Positions 7,609-12,516 of a stretch of DNA of 12,516 bases are shown here, piece after piece. Under the pieces are notes generated by a model that saw only the letters and a list, made by a program, of their open reading frames with translations, searched no databases and was not told the origin of the DNA. A program made the translations under genes and the position numbers. The stretch is from Planctomycetales bacterium (GTDB lineage Bacteria > Planctomycetota > Planctomycetia > Planctomycetales > Planctomycetaceae), in the NCBI GenBank assembly GCA_020050375.1, contig JAGVKR010000184.1:1-12516 (forward strand), written 5' to 3'. How positions within the stretch are numbered: position 1 is the stretch's first letter; the number at the start of each line of letters is the position of its first letter.

Positions 7609-8433
7609 TCACCCGGCCTGCCGGATCAGGATCTCCCCTTTGCCCAGTTCCAGAAAATCGCCGTTGTAGCGGCGATAGCTGGCCGTCAGGCAATCGTCGG
7701 GGACCGAAAATCCCGTCCGCTTCAGATGCAGCAGGTAGACCCGGAGAAAATCGGGGCGATACGTCGATGAAAACTTGAACGTCGGAAGCATCGCGGGTGC
7801 ATTGCTGTCGAAGAGGACGATCGTCCCCCGCCGCATGCCGGCACCCGGCCGGATCCCCGCGCCGCCGAACACGAGAATCGAACCCGCCAGCAGATTGAAC
7901 CCGATCGCATCGCCCGCCTGGCCACGAACGGCAATCAGTCCGCGGCGCATCGTGTGGGCCAACTCGTTGCCGACGTTGCCGTCGATCGGAATCTCGCCGC
8001 CGGTCATCCCTCGTCGTCCGCCGCGATAGACCCCCCCGACGCAGTGCCCGGCGTTTCCGCGGACGTGGATTCGCCCCCCCTTCATCTCCGCCCCGACCCA
8101 ATCGGCGGCGTTGCCGGTGCAGACGACTTCGCCGCCGGTCATCTCGGCCCCCAGGTGCATTCCGGCATTTCCTTCGACCGTCACGCGGCCGGCGGTCAGC
8201 CCCGCGCCGATCATCTTGACCTTCGCGCAGTCGCCGGCCCAGATCAAATGATTGTCGTCAGCCGCCGACCCCTCGGCGTCGAAAAACTCGCCGAGCGTGG
8301 GCTGCTTGTTCCCGTAATGAATGGTCGTCGCGCGAATCTGATCGAGCGACTGGGCCCGGACGGTTTCGAGGCGGATGGTGTCGACTTCGATGGGAATCGA
8401 CGTCGGCTGTTTGAGCGTGAGGGTGAGGGGCAT
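7609..8433 (-). CDS. fhcC: Formylmethanofuran dehydrogenase subunit C-like protein (FhcC)
   Basis: A 274-residue protein. I chose ATG 8433 (MPLTLTLK) over the TTG eight codons upstream. Residues about 76-207 consist of repeated GxxGxxxxGGxxxxxGNAG units, the right-handed beta-helix shared by FwdC/FhcC and the C-terminal domain of glutamate synthase. The C-terminal FSSTYRPDFLRVYLLHLKRTGF is typical of FhcC. In methylotrophs and planctomycetes FhcC is a structural subunit of the formyltransferase/hydrolase complex, which releases formate from formyl-tetrahydromethanopterin through a methanofuran-type carrier. The partner genes fhcA, fhcB and fhcD are not in the window, so this copy is separated from them. 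It follows the small unknown gene by 24 bases and precedes oleC by 72. Confidence 0.85.
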   Translation of the reverse strand: MPLTLTLKQPTSIPIEVDTIRLETVRAQSLDQIRATTIHYGNKQPTLGEFFDAEGSAADDNHLIWAGDCAKVKMIGAGLTAGRVTVEGNAGMHLGAEMTGGEVVCTGNAADWVGAEMKGGRIHVRGNAGHCVGGVYRGGRRGMTGGEIPIDGNVGNELAHTMRRGLIAVRGQAGDAIGFNLLAGSILVFGGAGIRPGAGMRRGTIVLFDSNAPAMLPTFKFSSTYRPDFLRVYLLHLKRTGFSVPDDCLTASYRRYNGDFLELGKGEILIRQAG

Positions 8434-8457
8434 TGAAGGATGGGTCGAGATCGGCAA

Positions 8458-8865
8458 TCAGGCGTGAGGCGGGACCAGCGAGCGTTTGGAGCGACCGTTC
8501 GTGGAACGACGCGCATTCGTCGATAAGAGCTTCAGGGAAAGCGCTCGAATCGTGTCCAATTCCTGGGCGAACGCACGTTGTGACTCAGCCGGCGGAAGGA
8601 TCTCCAGCAAGTCCCCCAATAGGACGCCTCGACTCATGATCTCGTCGCATGTGGCGTCCTTGATCTGCCGCCGCACATAAAGGCAATTCTCGGCGTTGTA
8701 GAAGCGTTCGATGGCTCGATCGGAGTTGAGCACGCCACTCCAGAGCGATTGGATGATTCCAAGATTCAGCACCGCGAAGGCTTCCAGCTTCTGTTCGCGC
8801 GTGGCATGCGCGTGCTGGAGCATTGCTTCGAGCGAAATCGCGCGTTCGCGAGCAGTTGTTTTCAT
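8458..8865 (-). CDS. Small helical protein of unknown function
   Basis: A 135-residue frame from the ATG at 8865, ending 24 bases before fhcC on the same strand, so probably co-transcribed with it. The sequence looks almost entirely helical (LEAMLQHAHATREQKLEAFA near the start, AFAQELDTIRALSLKLL near residue 98) and ends in a basic tail, RRSTNGRSKRS. There is no signal peptide, membrane segment or catalytic motif that I recognise. The Shine-Dalgarno is weak. Residue composition and the absence of overlap with another good frame favour a real gene. No function is proposed. Confidence 0.6.
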   Translation of the reverse strand: MKTTARERAISLEAMLQHAHATREQKLEAFAVLNLGIIQSLWSGVLNSDRAIERFYNAENCLYVRRQIKDATCDEIMSRGVLLGDLLEILPPAESQRAFAQELDTIRALSLKLLSTNARRSTNGRSKRSLVPPHA

Positions 8866-9044
8866 GTGAAGTACTTTACGCCTGCAACCTGTCCCGATTC
8901 GTGTTCGAAATAATGCACCTCTCCGATGTTACCGGCTTTGATGACCTTCTGCCATTTTCCCGGGTGAACTCCAAATCAACCGGTACGTCACTTTCATGCA
9001 CGACTTCAGGAACTCTGCGAATCAGGTCGATCCGTATTCTTGCG
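8866..9044. other. Intergenic stretch with no recognised gene
   Basis: This is the first half of the 378-base gap between the small unknown gene and pgk. Open frames on both strands lack family resemblance and run into the inverted repeat at 9045-9184. No promoter or terminator stands out. Confidence 0.5.
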
Positions 9045-9184
9045 GAGGAAACTGCGGATACGCCAGATGCCGCGGATACGACCGATACGAAAAATAATCC
9101 ACGACGCCCTGGACGTCTAACGGCGAACGCTTCCGGATTCGTATCCGTTTCATCCGCGGAATCCGCGCGTATCCGCAATTCCTC
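9045..9184. repeat. Large imperfect inverted repeat of GCGGATACG-type units
   Basis: The left arm (9045-9090) contains GAGGAA, TGCGGATACG, GCCGCGGAT and CGATACGAA in that order. The reverse complement of the right arm (9135-9184) gives GAGGAA, TTGCGGATACG, TCCGCGGAT and CGGATACGAA in the same order. About 44 bases separate the arms. Each arm also repeats GGATACG internally. It lies downstream of pgk (minus strand) and could fold after pgk transcription ends, but it lacks a T-run typical of an intrinsic terminator. A dispersed intergenic repeat is more likely. Confidence 0.7.
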
Positions 9185-9243
9185 ACGTTCAATTTCTTTA
9201 CGGCTGGCCGAGAGGCTGGAAGCTGCGAAGCCGGAGCGTTTTG

Positions 9244-10656
9244 TCATTTCGCCGCCAGATACAACGCCTTGATGTACGGGATCGGTTCCGTCCCCAGGGC
9301 TTTGAGAATTGTCCCGCCGGCGGTGAAGCAGTGCGTCACCCAGCTTTCGTCTCCGTACTTGTGGAGCGCCGCGCCCCCTTCGCCGCCGCCGACGTACACG
9401 AGCAGACCCGCGTCGGTCATCTTCTTGAGCTGGTCCATGAACGTGCGGGTCGCGACGGCGAACTCTTCCTTTTCGAACATGCCGAACACGCCGTTGTGGA
9501 ACGCGACGGCCGGGCCTTTGCCCGCGGCCATTTTCTGCTGATGATAACGGATGAACTCGTCGATCTTCGCGGCATGGAGGGCGATCGTTTTGGGGCCGAC
9601 GTCGAACTGCGCGCCGCCGGCGGGAATCGTGTCGCTCGGCTTGCCGTCCCCCATGATGAAGTCGATCGGCGGGACGAACTCGACCCCTTTCGCGCGGGCT
9701 TTAGTGAGCATCGTTTTTGCCTGCTCGATCCGCTCGGGGGAAATGTAGATCTTGCAGTCTTTATCCGAACCGGCGACTCCCATCTCGAACGGTGTTCCCG
9801 CCAGGTCGGCATCGGCCTTCTTGAGCGCCAGCGCCAAGAGGCCCGCGGCGATCACGACCTTCACCTGGCCGCGATTGAGAATCCCCTGCAGGTCGTCGAG
9901 CTTTTCGAGCTTCATCCCGCTGAAGACGACCAGCTCCGCGAGCCGCGTCTTCTGCAAATGCGTTCGCATTTCCTTGTCGATGTACGCGCCGAGCGCCAGG
10001 CGATCCATCGTCAGCGGGACGACGGTCGACGACAGGTCTCGGTTCGAAGCGGCGAAACCTTCGTTCACGTGCACCTTGCCGATCTTGTCGCGCATCCCGT
10101 TGGCGTACGCGGCGAGCTTCGGCGCGATCGCGGGCAGGTCGGCGGGCTTCGCCTTCCACAGCGCCTGCTCGAGCTTGTACTTGCGGGTGTTTTCCAGCAG
10201 GATCACCGAACCGTTGGGGAGTTTTGCTACCGCGTCGCGGGCGACATCGAGGATTTCGCCGGTCTCATCGTTCATCCAGTCGCTGACGACCTTGATCTCG
10301 CCGCATTTGACGCCCGCGCCTGTGAGCAGGTCTTGGAGATAGGCGGCGACCGGCTCGAGGGAGAGTTTTGGATCACGGCCCCGATGGCCGTAGAGTACCT
10401 GCACCCAACCCTTCGACACGCCCAATTTGAGCGTATCGACCAGGGCTCGCAGGCGGCTGTCGTCATCCGGCTCCCCCTTGTCGTCGAAGACCACGTCGGT
10501 GTCGCCGCGGACGAGGACGCGCGTCCCCGCCGGCAGATCGGCCAGGGATTCCAGTTGCGGAATCTTCTTGAGACACTCTTCCAGCGCCGGGAAATCGGGA
10601 GACTTCTCGATCAGCTTGGCACACCACTCCTGCATCTTTTCGACAGAGACCGGCAC
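9244..10656 (-). CDS. pgk: Phosphoglycerate kinase family protein, long divergent form
   Basis: A 470-residue protein, against roughly 390-415 for ordinary PGK. I chose GTG 10656 because GAGGAG lies 5 bases upstream; the longer frame upstream lacks such a site. PGK converts 1,3-bisphosphoglycerate and ADP to 3-phosphoglycerate and ATP. Recognisable equivalents: RGDTDV (50-55) for RVDFNVP, HRGR (91-94) for HLGR, ENTR (155-158), NEGFAASNR (198-206) for NDAFGTAHR, SGMK (246-249) for GGAK, FHNGVFGMFE (366-375) for WNGPMGVFE, VGGGEGG (402-408) for GGGDS, and FTAGGT (424-429) for STGGGA. The substrate arginines are mostly kept, but Asn becomes Asp in the first motif and Asp becomes Glu in the GGGD motif. 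An extra 40-residue helical N-terminus precedes the fold. The gene stands alone. It is either the working glycolytic PGK of a divergent lineage or a paralogue with altered substrate. Confidence 0.85.
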   Translation of the reverse strand: MPVSVEKMQEWCAKLIEKSPDFPALEECLKKIPQLESLADLPAGTRVLVRGDTDVVFDDKGEPDDDSRLRALVDTLKLGVSKGWVQVLYGHRGRDPKLSLEPVAAYLQDLLTGAGVKCGEIKVVSDWMNDETGEILDVARDAVAKLPNGSVILLENTRKYKLEQALWKAKPADLPAIAPKLAAYANGMRDKIGKVHVNEGFAASNRDLSSTVVPLTMDRLALGAYIDKEMRTHLQKTRLAELVVFSGMKLEKLDDLQGILNRGQVKVVIAAGLLALALKKADADLAGTPFEMGVAGSDKDCKIYISPERIEQAKTMLTKARAKGVEFVPPIDFIMGDGKPSDTIPAGGAQFDVGPKTIALHAAKIDEFIRYHQQKMAAGKGPAVAFHNGVFGMFEKEEFAVATRTFMDQLKKMTDAGLLVYVGGGEGGAALHKYGDESWVTHCFTAGGTILKALGTEPIPYIKALYLAAK

Positions 10657-10698
10657 GTTCGCTCCTCGCGTAAATGAGTCCAGCGCTTGGTTCGTCGA

Positions 10699-10727
10699 AG
10701 TCTGAAACCGCAGAGGTGGTTTGTCAA
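10699..10727 (-). promoter_or_regulatory. Possible pgk promoter
   Basis: On the minus strand an exact TTGACA (10727-10722) is followed after 17 bases by CAGACT (10704-10699), a poor -10 with 3/6 matches. This would give a 5' leader of about 35-40 bases before the GTG start. Spacing and -35 are good and the -10 is weak, so this is only a candidate. Confidence 0.35.
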
Positions 10728-10754
10728 GCAGTGCGACGACGCACGATTCCAACG

Positions 10755-10890
10755 TTTCCAGGAGAGCGTGTGAAAATTTGTAGTGTGGACTTCAGTCCAC
10801 AGAAGATGTTTTATCGTGTCGGCTAAAGCCAACACGACAGGTTGTAAGCGACCCTCTATTCAGTCGAACCTTTCACACGATCTCAGGAAA
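10755..10890. repeat. 136-bp element: terminal inverted repeats enclosing three hairpins
   Basis: Terminal arms 10755-10775 and 10871-10890 are inverted copies: both give TTTCC, then GAGA, then CGTGTGAAA, with one base of difference in length and two mismatches. Between them are three hairpins. Hairpin 1 (10783-10801) is GTGGACT-TC-AGTCCAC. Hairpin 2 (10814-10837) is TCGTGTCGGCT-AA-AGCCAACACGA with one mismatch. Hairpin 3 (10840-10870) pairs GGTT with AACC and CGAC with GTCG around a bulge. The first two share the plan GTGTxGRCT-NN-AGYC with an A-T to G-C paired change. Folded as RNA or single-stranded DNA it would make a four-way junction. It lies upstream of pgk and no open frame fits it. 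Confidence 0.75.
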
Positions 10891-11655
10891 GCGACGAGCA
10901 GCGGAAAGTCGATGATCGGGCTTGGAATCGACGTAAGTTCGTCGGGGTACGTTGGCAAGTTTGGGGTGCCGGAGATCGCTTCCGCACCGCGCGCCATCAA
11001 TATGAACACACGTACACATCAATCTGATTCACTGAATTGGAATGACCTCGAATATCGCACGCATACGCAACGTGGATGTTGCGTACCAGAACTCTCATTC
11101 TTCCTATTCTTACAGGGGGATTTTTCCAGAGAGATCTTCATAAGCATTCACCTGGGAATGACTTGACGACTGTTGACATCAGATTGACACAGCCCCTGTG
11201 TCGGCCATCAAAATGGTCCCTACGTTGCGTATTGTTGCGTATGCCACCGTTGCAGAGCGTTCCAGGGACGCGAAACACTGGCGACTATTGCAGTTGCGAA
11301 TGCAACACGCGGTTGCCAGCAGGCTCTGTGAAAGTCCCGCGATATCCTGGCCGGGCCGGGCCGACGAAGGCCGCCGCGCGCCAAATCTGGAAAAATGCCG
11401 AGCGAACATTCGCTTGCGGTTTGAGCCAGGCGGGATCAAACCCACGTCGCGATCGGGCTCCTGGGTCGCGACTTCCGACGCGTCGGCGCTTCCAGTTTCA
11501 GCGACATCCATTTTACCAGTTTTCGGCGATGCCGTGTCGACCGGCGGTACCGGATCTGGAAATGTGCGGAGAAATTTTAGGATGGAAGAGAGCAGCCACT
11601 CACGATTGCGGCGTTGACTGCCGGACGACGAAATCATGCGTGGCCGAGGCGTTGG
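10891..11655. other. Non-coding region with scattered small palindromes
   Basis: I see no convincing gene in these 765 bases. The first part (about 10980-11170) is less GC-rich than its surroundings. Small structures include GCATACGCAAC (11061-11071) with its exact reverse complement GTTGCGTATGC at 11234-11244, ACGCAAC/GTTGCGT around 11065-11084, GTTGC-GAAT-GCAAC (11293-11306), AGCGAA-CA-TTCGCT (11401-11414), and GGTTTGA/TCAAACC (11418-11442). Open frames that cross this region also translate the palindromic repeat at 11656-11710, which argues against them. Confidence 0.5.
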
Positions 11656-11710
11656 TTGCAACGCCCCCTCACCCCCGGCCCCTCTCCCGCGAGGGGAGAG
11701 GGGAGTGAGG
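11656..11710. repeat. C/G-rich palindromic repeat with TTGCAACGC leader
   Basis: After TTGCAACGC (11656-11664) comes an inverted repeat: outer CCTCAC (11667-11672) with GTGAGG (11705-11710), and inner CCCCTCTCCC (11679-11688) with GGGAGAGGGG (11694-11703) around a 5-base loop. A strong hairpin on either strand. The leader is the same as that in front of the C-rich element in oleC. Confidence 0.75.
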
Positions 11711-11896
11711 CATATTATATGCTGCGCGTGCCGGCGATGTGCGTGCGAGGGGAATCTCGGGTTGCGAGCCGATCCGCCCGGCGCGACAATGCAGATGTCG
11801 ACAAGCTTGATGGCCCGCACCCTGTCGGTTCCGATGAAAACCCATTGCCGGCACGCACAGCGTGCTCTACGTCACTCGCGCCTCGCCGGGAATTGA

Positions 11897-12126
11897 ACCG
11901 CAACGCGGTTCCACCCCAAAGCCCAGGGTTCGACGGAATGTCGTACCCTGGGAAAGGCGACACGCGTGATCGTCAACCCTGTAAGGGTTGCACAGGCGGG
12001 GACCGCGCCATCGATTCGACGTTCATCGTGGAACCCTTTCAGGGTTCGCGCTCGTCATTCCTCATACCCAGGGTAGCCCGACTGCGTCGGTCAACCCTGG
12101 GCTTTGGAGTGGAACCGCGTTGCGGT
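11897..12126. repeat. 230-bp element: 25-bp outer stem enclosing four hairpins
   Basis: The outer arms 11897-11921 and 12102-12126 are inverted copies matching at 24 of 25 bases; they start ACCGCAACGCGG and end CCAAAG. Inside are four hairpins. H1 (11922-11952): CCCAGGGT with ACCCTGGG, then CGAC with GTCG, loop GGAAT. H2 (11974-11990): CAACCCT-GTA-AGGGTTG. H3 (12031-12047): GAACCCT-TTC-AGGGTTC. H4 (12067-12101): CCCAGGGT with ACCCTGGG, then CCGAC with GTCGG, loop TGC. H1/H4 and H2/H3 are matched pairs, and the change at the base of H2 and H3 is compensated (C-G against G-C). The arms can also pair with each other as one 34-bp inverted repeat through H1 and H4. No open frame fits. It may be a mobile repeat or a structured RNA. 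Confidence 0.8.
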
Positions 12127-12173
12127 ACGGCCGGTTGACACTCTCGTGCCTCGCCGGAGGGACATTGAAGCCC

Positions 12174-12197
12174 TGCCACGGATTGCCATTCATGGCA
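12174..12197. repeat. Short hairpin TGCCA...TGGCA
   Basis: TGCCA (12174-12178) and TGGCA (12193-12197) form a 5-bp inverted repeat with a 14-base interior that repeats the TGCCA core. It is one of many small palindromes in this gene-free stretch. Confidence 0.3.
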
Positions 12198-12344
12198 GCG
12201 ATAGTGACGTAGTGCGCATGTCAGGCTGTGCCGGCCGGCGGTGGGAACGCCAAGGGATTCGCGGGTTGCGGGCAAAGGAGACAGGCGCGCGCCGCCGATG
12301 TGCGCCTCGGCGACGCGAATGCAAGCCGCGAAGTGGCGAGCGCG

Positions 12345-12387
12345 TTTCCCTCCCTTAGGAAGGGGGGGTAGGGGGGGTCGCGTTGCA
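12345..12387. repeat. C/G-run palindrome, inverted copy of the element inside oleC
   Basis: Read on the minus strand it begins TGCAACGCG (12387-12379), then A and C-runs, then CCCTTCCTAAGGG and GGGA. This matches 6983-7024 nearly base for base, apart from the TA or CTGG between the C-runs and one A in the G-run. Here it lies in DNA without a gene. Confidence 0.8.
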
Positions 12388-12401
12388 GGGATGCCGCGCA
12401 A

Positions 12402-12415
12402 CCGCCGCAAGGCGG
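12402..12415. repeat. GCAA-loop hairpin
   Basis: CCGCC (12402-12406) pairs with GGCGG (12411-12415) around GCAA, a tetraloop of the stable GNRA type. It lies 15 bases after the C/G-run palindrome. Confidence 0.45.
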
Positions 12416-12495
12416 CAAGCCAGGCATGCGGATTTCAAGTCGGCTTCGATGGATGGTCGCCCGACAGGGGGCAAGTCGATCCTGGTTGGACGCGA

Positions 12496-12516
12496 CCCCC
12501 CCCCCCCCCCCCCCCC
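12496..12516. other. Run of 21 C at the window end
   Basis: The window ends in an uninterrupted C-run preceded by GACGCGA. The same CGCGACCCCC context occurs in the minus-strand reading of 12345-12387, so this may be the first part of another copy. The run may also mark a contig end, where length is unreliable. Confidence 0.5.

Noticed and set aside
8876..9247. A 123-codon minus-strand open frame in the gap before pgk
   Set aside because: Most of it is translation of the inverted repeat at 9045-9184.
9241..10677. A 478-codon plus-strand open frame
   Set aside because: It mirrors pgk almost exactly on the opposite strand and has no family features.
10783..10837. Intrinsic terminators formed by the two hairpins upstream of pgk
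   Set aside because: No T-run follows either hairpin on the strand that would need it, and no gene ends here.
10755..10890. A tRNA-like cloverleaf
   Set aside because: The length, stem sizes and absence of T-loop and anticodon-loop sequences do not fit a tRNA; only the general junction shape is similar.
11179..11820. A 213-codon minus-strand open frame in the right-hand region
   Set aside because: It translates straight through the palindromic repeat at 11656-11710 and shows no domain; long open frames arise by chance in DNA this GC-rich.
11897..12126. CRISPR-like array, because of repeated CCCAGGGT and AACCCT units
   Set aside because: The units are in inverted pairs and not regularly spaced direct repeats, and there are no cas genes.

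Overview
The window looks like a high-GC bacterial chromosome fragment, most likely from the Planctomycetota. This is inferred from content: a FhcC-type subunit of the tetrahydromethanopterin-linked C1 pathway, a divergent long phosphoglycerate kinase, an OleC-OleD pair, a periplasmic single-heme c-type protein, and a high density of short palindromic repeats between genes. No rRNA, tRNA, CRISPR array, transposase or phage gene was seen. Nearly all genes lie on the minus strand.

Left part (1-3421). A sensor histidine kinase running off the left edge is divergent from a secreted protein with one CXXCH heme motif. A minus-strand toxin-antitoxin pair follows (Phd-type antitoxin and PIN-domain toxin, overlapping by 4 bases), with a palindromic operator laid over its predicted -10 element. 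Next to its promoter is the C-terminal half of a SAM methyltransferase that has lost its cofactor-binding half. An 11-base direct repeat brackets this toxin-antitoxin plus remnant block.

Middle part (3419-8865, minus strand). Read in the direction of transcription: a small unknown helical protein, fhcC, oleC, oleD and a divergent sulfotransferase-like protein. OleC (beta-lactone synthetase) and OleD (beta-keto acid reductase) belong to long-chain olefin / beta-lactone synthesis and are separated by 3 bases; oleA and oleB are not in the window. The oleC reading frame carries an in-frame insertion of about 33 codons made of two intergenic repeat types, just before its ATP-binding loop.

Right part (8866-12516). 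A 378-base gap holds a large imperfect inverted repeat, then a 470-residue phosphoglycerate kinase family protein with unusual active-site motifs. The last 1.8 kb has no convincing gene but is rich in structure: a 136-bp element with 20-bp terminal inverted repeats enclosing three hairpins, a 230-bp element with a 25-bp outer stem enclosing four hairpins, and C-rich palindromes that share a TGCAACGC leader with the copy inside oleC. The window ends in a run of 21 C. The structured repeat families and the repeat that became coding sequence in oleC are the most noteworthy items.
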